From an uncultured Archangium sp. (GTDB lineage Bacteria; Myxococcota; Myxococcia; Myxococcales; Myxococcaceae): a stretch of 35,808 nt of DNA. The position numbers were made by a program, and so were the translations under genes. Positions 1 to 6,893 of the stretch are shown here, piece by piece (position 1 is the stretch's first letter; every line of letters begins with the position of its first letter). The notes under the pieces were generated by a model. The model had not been told where the DNA came from. It was given only the letters and a program-made list of their open reading frames with translations, and did no database searches. Location: positions 1-35,808 of the forward strand of contig CAMLFP010000011.1 of the NCBI GenBank assembly GCA_946479335.1, given 5' to 3'.

Positions 1-669
1 GTGCTGGTGCCGCCCAAGGGCTGGTTCAAGGGCCTGCGCGCGCTGCTCGACAAGTACGGCATCCTCCTCATCTGCGACGAGGTGATGGCCGGTGTGGGCC
101 GCACCGGCAAGATGATGGCCTACGAGCACTTCGACGTGACGCCCGACCTGGTCACGATGGCGAAGGGCCTCACGTCTTCGTACTTCCCGCTCGGCGCGGT
201 GGGCATGAAGAAGGCCATCCACGAGCACTTCCAGAAGAACGTGTACTGGGGCGGCCTCACGTACAACTCGCACCCGGTGGGCCTGGCGACGGCTGAAGCG
301 GTGCTGCGCGTGACGCTCGACGAGAAGCTGGTCGAGAACGCCGCGAAGCTCGGGCCCGTGATGCGCGCGGAGATGGACCGGCTGCAGAAGAAGCACGTGT
401 CCATCCTCGAGTGCCGCAACATCGGCCTCTTCGGGATGATTGACCTCCGCAAGAACTCCAAGAACGAGCCGCTGGCGCCGTACAACGGGAGCCACCCGGC
501 GATGGCGAAGCTGGGCGCGTTCTTCCGCGAGAACGGCCTGTTCACCTTCACCCGGTGGAACAACTTCACCTGCAACCCGCCGCTGTGCATCACCGAGGCG
601 CAGTTGAAGGAGGCGTTCGCCATCGTCGACCGCGCGCTCGACATCACCGACGCGGCGTTCGAGGGCTGA
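1..669 (+). CDS. Class III PLP-dependent aminotransferase, 3' part (5' end outside window)
   Basis: The frame is open from the first base, so the visible 222 residues are the C-terminal half of a protein of about 440; the GTG at base 1 is probably an internal valine codon. Class III aminotransferases move an amino group between an amine or omega-amino acid and a keto acid using pyridoxal phosphate. The PLP-binding Asp-Glu pair is in LICDEVMAGVGRTG (D26, E27 of the visible part), and the Schiff-base lysine is K55 in MAKGLTSS. The NVYWGGLTYNSHPVG segment (about 80-94) and the FTFTRWNNFTCNPPLCIT tail fit the small domain. The overall look is taurine-pyruvate or omega-amino-acid aminotransferase-like, but the substrate cannot be set without the N-terminal half. 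The next gene starts 122 bp downstream. Confidence 0.85.
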   Translation: MLVPPKGWFKGLRALLDKYGILLICDEVMAGVGRTGKMMAYEHFDVTPDLVTMAKGLTSSYFPLGAVGMKKAIHEHFQKNVYWGGLTYNSHPVGLATAEAVLRVTLDEKLVENAAKLGPVMRAEMDRLQKKHVSILECRNIGLFGMIDLRKNSKNEPLAPYNGSHPAMAKLGAFFRENGLFTFTRWNNFTCNPPLCITEAQLKEAFAIVDRALDITDAAFEG

Positions 670-678
670 AGCCCTTGA

Positions 679-712
679 TGATGTCTGCCGGACATCATGT
701 TCGGCAGACATC
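679..712. other. Nested inverted repeats after the aminotransferase gene
   Basis: An 11-bp perfect inverted repeat, GATGTCTGCCG (680-690) and CGGCAGACATC (702-712), brackets an 11-nt loop. A second hairpin, TGATGTC (679-685) with GACATCA (691-697), shares the left arm, so the two structures exclude each other. It lies 10 bp after the stop codon. There is no proper T-tract, so it could be a weak terminator, an mRNA 3' stabiliser or a protein-binding site for the gene at 792. Confidence 0.5.
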
Positions 713-791
713 AAGTTGGTTCACACCTCTGTGCAGTCGCACACGCGACGCAGGTGAGGCGAACGTCCTGGGCGCCGCATAGGTTGCGCGC

Positions 792-3092
792 GTGTTCTCG
801 ACGCTCGCACTGTTGATCATCTCCGCCAACGCTCAGTCGTCCCCCGCGCAGCGCAACGTCTACGTTGGCGCGTACCTCTCTGACGTCTCCGACTTCGACC
901 TGAAGGCCGGCCGCTTCAAGGGCGACCTGCGGGTGTGGCTCAAGTGGCGCGGCGACGAGAAGGCGCCGGAGCTCCTCTTCGAGAACGGGGAGCTCGACTC
1001 GAAGGAGGAGCTCTCGCGCGAGAGCGAAGGCGACTGGCGCTCGGTGCAGTGGCGCGTGCAGGGCACCTTCCGCGGCGACTTCCCGGTGCACGCGTTCCCC
1101 TTCGACCGGCAGACGCTGCCCGTGGTGTTCGGGCTTGATGAACGCGAAGGCAAGCTGGTGCCCGACCTCGGCGCGAGCGGCATGAGCCCCAGCTTCAGCA
1201 TCACCGGCTGGTCGTACGAGCCGCACTTCGGCGCGCGCGTCGATGAGAAGCAGTACGGCAGCGACCTGGGCTCCATCGCGAAAGAAGGGCAGACCGCGAA
1301 GCTGCGGCGCGCCTCGTTCACGCTCGAGCTGCATCGGCCCTTTGGCCCCTACCTGCTCAAGTTCGCGCTGCCGCTCTCGCTCATCTTGTTGATGGCGTTG
1401 CTGGCGCTGTTGCTGCCGCCCGACCGGCTCGACGTGCGCTCGTCGATGGGCATCACCGCGCTGCTCTCGTGCATCGCCTTCCACTACACGCAGTCAGACA
1501 CGCTGCCCGACGTCACGTACCTGGTGACCGCCGACAAGCTGTTCCTCGGGGCCTACGCGTTCGTGACGCTGACCTTCTTGTGGAGCGTCATCTCGTACCG
1601 CGTCGGCATGCACCACGTCGCGCGCGCGCAGTTCGTCGACCGCTTCGGCGCGTGGCTGCTCCCCATCGCCGCGGTCATCTATTCGAGCACCCTGGTGGCG
1701 AGCGCGCTGGCCAGCACCGAGGATCCACCGGTGCAGTTGCCGGAGCCGAAGCCCTCGCTGCCGTTGCTCCGCGTCGCGGTGAGCGCGATCGACTCGAAGC
1801 TGGTGCCGGGCGCCCCTTCGCGCCGGGCGAACCTCGTCACCCGTGCGGCCGACGGCACGATGTACCCGCTGCTCGCGGAAGAGGCGCCGGCGATGACCAA
1901 CGACCTCGTGCAGTTGATGCCGGGCGGCGGCATGCGCGTGCGCTGGCGGTTGCGCGAGGGCGCCCTCTGGAGCGACGGGCGGCGCATCACCAACACCGAC
2001 CTCTGGGACTCCATCGCGATGGTGAACGAGCCGCAGCGCATCGACATCTCGCGCGCTGACAAGCGCACGGTCGACGTCACCTACTCCGACCGCAGCGGCG
2101 CGCACTTGAACGGCTACGCGGTGTTCCCCTCTGACGCGACGAAGCTGCCCGACGCGGGCCGCGAGCTACTCGGGCGCATGACGATTGACGCGGAGCTCGA
2201 CTCCGCGGGGCCGTACATGACGGGGCCGTTCACGCCGGGCGAGTCGCTGGAGCTGGTGCGCAACAGCGTCTACCCGGGGCCGCGGCCGGTGTTCGAGAAG
2301 GTGTTGCTGCTGCGGCGCTCGCCGGCCGAGGCCGCCGCCGCGCTACTGAAGCGTGAAATCGACATCATCCCCGTGCTCGCGCCCGACGCGTACCAGCTGC
2401 TCAAAGATCAGCCGGGCGTGAAGATTCTGGAGCAGCCGGGCGAGCAGCTCTGGGTGCTCGCGCCGTCGATGACTCCGCCGTGGAGCGACGTGAAGTACCG
2501 CCGCGCCTTGTTGAACGCGTTGGATCGCGACGCGCTGGTGAAGCTGCTCGCGCCGGCGCCGGCGCACGTCGCGTACGGCTGGCATGACGTGCAGCGCAAG
2601 GAGACGCCGAAGTCGGAGGTGTCGCTCCAGGGCGTTGCGGTGACGTTGCATCGCTCGCGCCGCGGCGACGGCACCTCGGCCGCCGCGGAGCTCGCCGACG
2701 CCGTCATCGCGCAACTGCAACGCGCGGGCATGGTGGTCACCGTCGAGGAGCACGACCGCATCTATTCGTTCTCGCAGACGCCGTACGACGGCCTCGTCAT
2801 CATGTCGGGCGACACCGAAGACCCGAGCCGCTTCATGCGCAAGGCCGGGCCGGAGGTGACCGCGATGTACGCGCACTTCGCGAACACGCTCTACGACGAG
2901 CGCCGCAAGCAGCTCGAGGTGCAGCTCCAGCGCGCGTGGTTCGAGGAGCTCTCTGTCGTGCCGCTGGTGGTCACCTCTCGCCTCGCGGCGATTCGCGATG
3001 ACCTCAAGGGGCCGTGCTGGGGCTCCGCCGATTCGCTCTGGTGGAACCTCGACACGTGGTACTTCGAGGCGACGCCGGCGCAATCACCCTGA
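792..3092 (+). CDS. Pentameric ligand-gated ion channel fused to a C-terminal family-5 solute-binding domain
   Basis: A 766-residue two-part protein. Residues 1-16 look like a short signal peptide. Residues 20-185 resemble the beta-sandwich ligand-binding domain of prokaryotic Cys-loop-type channels; the Pro-loop signature is HAFPFDRQTL (100-109), without the cysteines of animal receptors. Four membrane segments follow: M1 187-209, M2 215-235, M3 about 246-269, M4 286-307. Aligned by eye without gaps to GLIC M2, pore positions read D214 (-2'), S218 (2'), T222 (6'), L225 (9') and A229 (13'), which suggests a cation-selective pore. Residues 325-766 resemble SBP_bac_5 (peptide/nickel-type) proteins, with WRLREGALWSDGRRITNTD (385-403), SAGPYMTGPF (471-480) and KYRRALLNALDRDALVKLL (568-586). 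The channel topology puts the C-terminus in the periplasm, where such a domain works. GTG 792 is the first possible start, because an in-frame TAG sits at 780. The PspC gene follows after 21 bp. Confidence 0.85.
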   Translation: MFSTLALLIISANAQSSPAQRNVYVGAYLSDVSDFDLKAGRFKGDLRVWLKWRGDEKAPELLFENGELDSKEELSRESEGDWRSVQWRVQGTFRGDFPVHAFPFDRQTLPVVFGLDEREGKLVPDLGASGMSPSFSITGWSYEPHFGARVDEKQYGSDLGSIAKEGQTAKLRRASFTLELHRPFGPYLLKFALPLSLILLMALLALLLPPDRLDVRSSMGITALLSCIAFHYTQSDTLPDVTYLVTADKLFLGAYAFVTLTFLWSVISYRVGMHHVARAQFVDRFGAWLLPIAAVIYSSTLVASALASTEDPPVQLPEPKPSLPLLRVAVSAIDSKLVPGAPSRRANLVTRAADGTMYPLLAEEAPAMTNDLVQLMPGGGMRVRWRLREGALWSDGRRITNTDLWDSIAMVNEPQRIDISRADKRTVDVTYSDRSGAHLNGYAVFPSDATKLPDAGRELLGRMTIDAELDSAGPYMTGPFTPGESLELVRNSVYPGPRPVFEKVLLLRRSPAEAAAALLKREIDIIPVLAPDAYQLLKDQPGVKILEQPGEQLWVLAPSMTPPWSDVKYRRALLNALDRDALVKLLAPAPAHVAYGWHDVQRKETPKSEVSLQGVAVTLHRSRRGDGTSAAAELADAVIAQLQRAGMVVTVEEHDRIYSFSQTPYDGLVIMSGDTEDPSRFMRKAGPEVTAMYAHFANTLYDERRKQLEVQLQRAWFEELSVVPLVVTSRLAAIRDDLKGPCWGSADSLWWNLDTWYFEATPAQSP

Positions 3093-3113
3093 GCGGCGCG
3101 CGTAGGGCAGGGC

Positions 3114-3476
3114 ATGAACGACACGAAGCGTTGCCCCGCCTGCCTCACCGACATCGACTCCCGCGCGTCGCGCTGCCCGTCGTGCGCGCAGCGTCAGCCT
3201 GACGCGATTCTGCATCGCGACGTGCCCGGCCGCGTGCTGGGCGGCGTCGCCTCCGCGCTCGCGCAGCACTTCAATTGGGACGTGACGCTCCTGCGCATCG
3301 TGATGGTGACCAGCCTCGCCTTCACCGGCGGCCTGGTGTTCTGGGTCTACGCCGCGGCGTGGTTGATGACGCCCTTCGCGGTGAACGGTCGCGCGCCGAT
3401 GCAGAAGGTCGTCGACGCGGTCTCGCGCCTCTTCACGCCCGCGCGCGGTGAGGTCGAGAACCTGTCGCGTCAGTGA
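3114..3476 (+). CDS. Zinc-ribbon PspC-domain membrane protein
   Basis: This 120-residue protein starts with a zinc ribbon made of two CxxC pairs (CPAC at 7-10 and CPSC at 21-24). A PspC domain follows: residues 34-75 carry the typical GRVLGGVASALAQHFNWDVT segment, then a membrane segment at about 58-85 ending in the AAWLMTP motif common in PspC proteins. PspC proteins take part in envelope-stress sensing in other bacteria; here only the fold supports that role, and no pspA or pspB lies nearby. The gene sits 21 bp after the channel-SBP gene and may be cotranscribed with it. Its 3' end overlaps the convergent gene at 3470-3919 by 7 bp. Confidence 0.85.
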   Translation: MNDTKRCPACLTDIDSRASRCPSCAQRQPDAILHRDVPGRVLGGVASALAQHFNWDVTLLRIVMVTSLAFTGGLVFWVYAAAWLMTPFAVNGRAPMQKVVDAVSRLFTPARGEVENLSRQ

Positions 3477-3919
3477 CGCGCGAGGATGCTCAGCAGCACC
3501 CACACCGCCACGCCGTAGATGCCCAGCAGGCCGAGTGAGAACAACGCCTGCTGCCGGCCCTCGAGCTTCCGGTTCACCGTGGTGCGGACGAGGCTCGCGA
3601 CGCTGCAGAGCAACGCCGTCGCCGCGCACACCACGCCGATGGGGAAGAAGCAGAACGCCAACATCGGCATCAGCGAAAAGAGGGTGAGAATCAGCGCGGC
3701 GATGGAGGCCGCCAGCGCGATGATGGAGAGCGGGTCTGTATTGCTGGTCGCCTTCTCGGCGGCCGATTCTCCGCTGCGCGTCGAATCGTCACGCTCGCCT
3801 GCAGAAGCAGCAGGCGAGTTCCCTGCGAGGGCTCCGGGGTGCTGCGAATCGTCACGCTCGCCTGCAGAAGCAGCGGGCGAGTTCCCTGCGGGGGCTCCGG
3901 GTTCGTTGACGTCGCTCAC
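3470..3919 (-). CDS. Small two-helix membrane protein with a repeated N-terminal linker
   Basis: I do not recognise this 149-residue protein. GTG at 3919 overlaps the TGA of the zinc-ribbon gene upstream in a GTGA arrangement, so the two are probably translationally coupled; the longer frame reaching 4246 would run inside that gene. The first 45 residues are a soluble linker in which GNSPAASAGERDDS occurs twice, 21 residues apart, encoded by the DNA repeat at 3782-3900. The rest is hydrophobic, with predicted helices at about residues 55-75 and 78-100 and a last one near the C-terminus (GIYGVAVWVLLSI). The layout resembles small DUF4190-like membrane proteins, but that is a guess. It overlaps the convergent PspC gene by 7 bp. 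Confidence 0.75.
   Translation of the reverse strand: MSDVNEPGAPAGNSPAASAGERDDSQHPGALAGNSPAASAGERDDSTRSGESAAEKATSNTDPLSIIALAASIAALILTLFSLMPMLAFCFFPIGVVCAATALLCSVASLVRTTVNRKLEGRQQALFSLGLLGIYGVAVWVLLSILARH
3782..3900. repeat. Tandem 63-bp hairpin repeat inside a coding region
   Basis: Two copies with a period of exactly 63 bp (21 codons) begin at 3782 and 3845 and match over about 57 bp with two visible differences. Each holds a stem-loop: CTCGCCTGC (3794-3802), loop AGAAGCA, GCAGGCGAG (3810-3818). In copy 2 (3857-3881) the right arm has one change. Because the period is a multiple of three, the reading frame is kept and the repeat appears as a duplicated peptide. It looks like a REP or MITE-like unit that entered the gene and duplicated. 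Confidence 0.85.
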
Positions 3920-5271
3920 AGCTTGTCGCACTCCGGCGAGCCGGTGATGACCCCGACCGGGATCTTCTTCGACAGCCCATCTCTCACCGCGGCCCACTTC
4001 GCCTCCGGTAGCGTGCAGTCGTAGCTCTTCCCATCGGCGCCCTTGAGCAGCAGCTCGTACTTCTCGTGGTGGCTCCCCTCGCGCTCGGAGCCCAGCGAGT
4101 TGCCCGCGCGCAACCCCGTCACCGTCGGCCACGCGGGCGAGGTGCCGGTGTCGCCCAGCTTCTCGGTGCGCTTCACCGACCAGCGCTCGATGGTGAAGCT
4201 GCAGCGGTCGTCGTAGTCGGCCACGTCGCGGTACTTGGTGTGGCACTCCTCACGGCGCTCGAAGGTGCCGTCGCCGCGGTCGACGTTGCGCGTGCTGCAC
4301 GTCTCGCCGTCTTCCACCTTGTGCGACCCGCGCTGCTCGCGGTGCCGGCTGATGTTGTACGCGCCCGACGGCATCGAGTCGCACCACGCGCTGTCGCTCT
4401 CCGCCGACAACCGCTCGATGTCGATGCTGCGCTCCCAGCGATGCGAGGTGACGGTGAGCTGCTCCTCCTTGGTCCACATCGACAGCCCGCAGCACAACAG
4501 CAGCAGCGCGCCGATGACGCCGGCGACGATGGCGATGATCTTGTTCGTCGACTTCTTCGGCTTCGCGGCGGGCGCGCCCTGCTTCGGCTTCGCGCTCGAT
4601 TGGTCGGCCACGCGCGCCACCTGCGCCGCGCCGTCGAGGGGGCTGCCGCAGCTCCGGCAGTTGTGCGCCTTCGCGCCGTTGGGCGTGTTGCACGCGGGGC
4701 AGGCTTTATCGACGCCGTCGTACTCGTGGTTCGCCGCGGTCTCCTTGCCTTCCGGCGGGAAGTAGCGCGACGCCGCGTCTTGCTGTGCGCCGCAGTTGGG
4801 ACAGAAGCGGTTCGATTTCCCCAGCAGGCCCTTGGTGTCGCAGAAGGCGCAGTCCCACCACATCTCGTAGACGCCGACGACCTTGCCGGTGGGCGCGGCT
4901 TCGGTCGCCACCTTGCCGCCCAGCTTGCCGCCGGTGATGCGCTGCAGCTCGCCGCGGTCGAACCAGGTGACGCCGCACGACTCGCAGAGGTCGAGCTCCA
5001 CGCCCTTCCACGTCAGCGGCTGGAGGTTCGCCTTGCCGCACGAGGTGCACGCCAGCGGCTCGCCCTTGCGCGGCCGCGCCGACGCCTGCTGCACCAGCGT
5101 GTGGAGCTCGTTGAGCGACAACCCGATGGAGGTGAAGAAGTCCTTCGCGGTGTCCCAGCTCACCAGCACGCCGCTGCACTTGCTGCACACGTGCGCGGCT
5201 TTTCCCGGGCCGAAGACGTCGGGCGTCGAGGTCAACGGCGTCGCGTCGCGCGGGCAGACAGGGGTGGCCAT
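3916..5271 (-). CDS. Multi-zinc-ribbon single-pass membrane protein
   Basis: This 451-residue protein has a cytoplasmic part with several zinc ribbons and an exported-side domain of unknown fold. Cys pairs lie at 6 with CSKC (29-32), CTSC (75-78) with CESC (96-99), CAFC (141-144) with CPNC (157-160), and CPAC (191-194) with CRSC (205-208). The second (CTSC ... DLCESCGVTWFDRGEL) is a clear zf-TFIIB-type unit. A charged Lys/Pro linker (225-243) leads to one membrane helix at about 244-266. Residues 270-451 are rich in charged residues and cysteines (including WCDSM, CSTRN, ECHTK, DRCSF), so disulphides are possible if that side is periplasmic. It sits 17 bp after the phosphoesterase gene and overlaps the small membrane gene downstream by 4 bp. 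No function can be named. Confidence 0.85.
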   Translation of the reverse strand: MATPVCPRDATPLTSTPDVFGPGKAAHVCSKCSGVLVSWDTAKDFFTSIGLSLNELHTLVQQASARPRKGEPLACTSCGKANLQPLTWKGVELDLCESCGVTWFDRGELQRITGGKLGGKVATEAAPTGKVVGVYEMWWDCAFCDTKGLLGKSNRFCPNCGAQQDAASRYFPPEGKETAANHEYDGVDKACPACNTPNGAKAHNCRSCGSPLDGAAQVARVADQSSAKPKQGAPAAKPKKSTNKIIAIVAGVIGALLLLCCGLSMWTKEEQLTVTSHRWERSIDIERLSAESDSAWCDSMPSGAYNISRHREQRGSHKVEDGETCSTRNVDRGDGTFERREECHTKYRDVADYDDRCSFTIERWSVKRTEKLGDTGTSPAWPTVTGLRAGNSLGSEREGSHHEKYELLLKGADGKSYDCTLPEAKWAAVRDGLSKKIPVGVITGSPECDKL

Positions 5272-5288
5272 AGGCGGCGGAACTTACG

Positions 5289-6023
5289 TCACTCGTGCAA
5301 CAGCACGGGCGTGAAGTTCGCCGCGTCACACGAGGCCAGCACGTACTGCACGCCGTTGTGCGGCCCGGTGAAGCCCGCGGCGATGCCCGGCCCGTGGAGG
5401 TGCCCGTACACGCACGTCTTCGGCTGCCACGCCTCCAGCGCGCGCGAGAACGAGGTCTCGAGGCCGTTGCTGTACAGCGGCGGGAAGTGCACCGCGCACA
5501 CCTTCACGCGCGGGCCCGAGGCCTTCTTCAGCTTCTCGTCGGCGTCCTTGATGGAGAGTTGCAGGCGGTTCGTCTCGCGCTCGATGTAGTCGGGCTTCTG
5601 CTCTTCATCGCCCATCTCTCCGCCGGGCATGGGCGGCGCCTCGGGTGCGGTCCACAACCGCGAGCCGGCGATGACGTACGGGCCGATTTCCACCGCGGAG
5701 TTCTGGATGAAGCCGTGGAACGACGCGAAGGGCTCGAAGAGCTTGCGCAGCTTGGTGCTGGAGTCTCCCCACCAGTAGTCGTGGTTGCCGCGCAGCAGCA
5801 CCTTCTTGCCGGGGCGCGCGTCGAGCCACTTCAGGTCTTCCTGCACCTCGTTGGGGCGCGTGCCCCACGAGATGTCGCCGGCGACGATGACGGCGTCGTC
5901 GGGCGTCACCAGCGCGTCCCAGTTGCGCTGGAGCGGCAGCGGGTGCTCGTGCCAGCCGAACCGGTGCATGTCTTTGTTGCGCAAAGACGGGAGGTGCGTG
6001 TCACCGATGGCGAAGAGCCGCAT
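5289..6023 (-). CDS. Calcineurin-like metallophosphoesterase
   Basis: The 244-residue protein carries the whole metal-site signature of the family: GDTH (7-10), GDIS (49-52), GNHD (79-82), the HFPP histidine H179 and GHLHG (207-211). These residues normally bind two metal ions and hydrolyse a phosphomono- or phosphodiester. There is no signal peptide, so it is probably cytoplasmic. The length and the HFPP/GHLHG spacing match the stand-alone YkuE/YvnB-like serine/threonine phosphatase-type group often annotated only as metallophosphoesterase. The substrate is unknown. The gene lies 48 bp after thiD and 17 bp before the zinc-ribbon gene, all leftward, so the four genes may form one transcript. 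Confidence 0.92.
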   Translation of the reverse strand: MRLFAIGDTHLPSLRNKDMHRFGWHEHPLPLQRNWDALVTPDDAVIVAGDISWGTRPNEVQEDLKWLDARPGKKVLLRGNHDYWWGDSSTKLRKLFEPFASFHGFIQNSAVEIGPYVIAGSRLWTAPEAPPMPGGEMGDEEQKPDYIERETNRLQLSIKDADEKLKKASGPRVKVCAVHFPPLYSNGLETSFSRALEAWQPKTCVYGHLHGPGIAAGFTGPHNGVQYVLASCDAANFTPVLLHE

Positions 6024-6071
6024 GGCGCGCGCCCTTTCGCTGAAGCGAGCCCGTCAGCGCAAGCAGAAGCG

Positions 6072-6839
6072 TTACGCGAAGTGGTTCAACGGGCCGATGC
6101 CGTGGCCCAAGCCCGGCGCGGTCTTCAGCGCCTCCGTCAGCCAGTGCTTCGCGCGGGAGATGGAGGCGTGCAGTGTCTCGCCGCGCGCGAGGTGCGCGGT
6201 GATGGCCGCCGAGTACGTGCAGCCGGTGCCGTGGGTGTGCTTCGTGTCGATGCGCGGCGCGGTGAAGTGCGTGAGATGCCCGTCGTGGAAGAGCACGTCG
6301 ATGGCCTGCGCGCCGTTCAGGTGCCCGCCCTTCACCAGCACCGCCTTGGGGCCCATCGCCGCGATGGCGCGCGCGGCGGCCTCGGCCTGCGCCACGGTCT
6401 GCACCGGAGCCCCGAGCAGCGCCGCGGCCTCCTGCGTGTTGGGCGTGAGTAGCGTCGTCACCGGGAGCAGCTTCTTCACCAGCGCGTCGCGCGCGTCGGC
6501 GGTGAGCAGCGCGTGACCGTGCTTGCTGATCATCACCGGGTCGACCACCAGCGGCACGGAGAGCCCCAGCGTCGCCACCGCCTCGATGATCGCCGCGTTG
6601 CCCAGCGCGCCGGTCTTCACCGCGCGCGGGGGGATGTCGCGCAGCACCGCGTCGACCTGCGCGCGCACCAGCGCCGCGGGGAGCACCTCGACCTGCGAGA
6701 CCTCCTGCGTGTTCTGCACGGTGAGGAGCGTCACCGCCGCCATGCCGTACACGCCGTGCTGGTGGAACGTCTTCAGGTCGGCCTGCAGCCCCGCGCCGCC
6801 GGAGGGGTCACTGCCCGCGATGGTGAGCGCCGTGGTCAT
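6072..6839 (-). CDS. thiD: Hydroxymethylpyrimidine / phosphomethylpyrimidine kinase ThiD
   Basis: ThiD phosphorylates 4-amino-5-hydroxymethyl-2-methylpyrimidine and then its monophosphate, making the pyrimidine half of thiamine in the cytoplasm. The 255-residue length is normal for a single-domain ThiD. Substrate-binding IAGSDPSGGAGLQAD sits at 7-21, DAVLRDIPPRAVKTGALG at 63-80, the VVDPVMISKHGHALL stretch at 98-112, and the ribokinase-type anion hole with the catalytic cysteine in HGTGCTYS (203-210, C207). The usual KxGML reads KTGAL here, a mild change. No other thiamine gene is in the window. It begins the leftward cluster and is divergent from the gene at 6894, with a 54-bp shared upstream region. 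Confidence 0.95.
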   Translation of the reverse strand: MTTALTIAGSDPSGGAGLQADLKTFHQHGVYGMAAVTLLTVQNTQEVSQVEVLPAALVRAQVDAVLRDIPPRAVKTGALGNAAIIEAVATLGLSVPLVVDPVMISKHGHALLTADARDALVKKLLPVTTLLTPNTQEAAALLGAPVQTVAQAEAAARAIAAMGPKAVLVKGGHLNGAQAIDVLFHDGHLTHFTAPRIDTKHTHGTGCTYSAAITAHLARGETLHASISRAKHWLTEALKTAPGLGHGIGPLNHFA

Positions 6840-6893
6840 GGCGGCCTCGTACCATTTCCACCGTTAGGATTTTTGTCTGCTAGCGGAGGCGGC

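Noticed and set aside
3920..4246. Extension of the small membrane-protein gene upstream to 4246
   Set aside because: That part is antisense-like (HRHLARVADGDG) and lies within the zinc-ribbon gene; the GTG at 3919 overlapping its stop is the better start.
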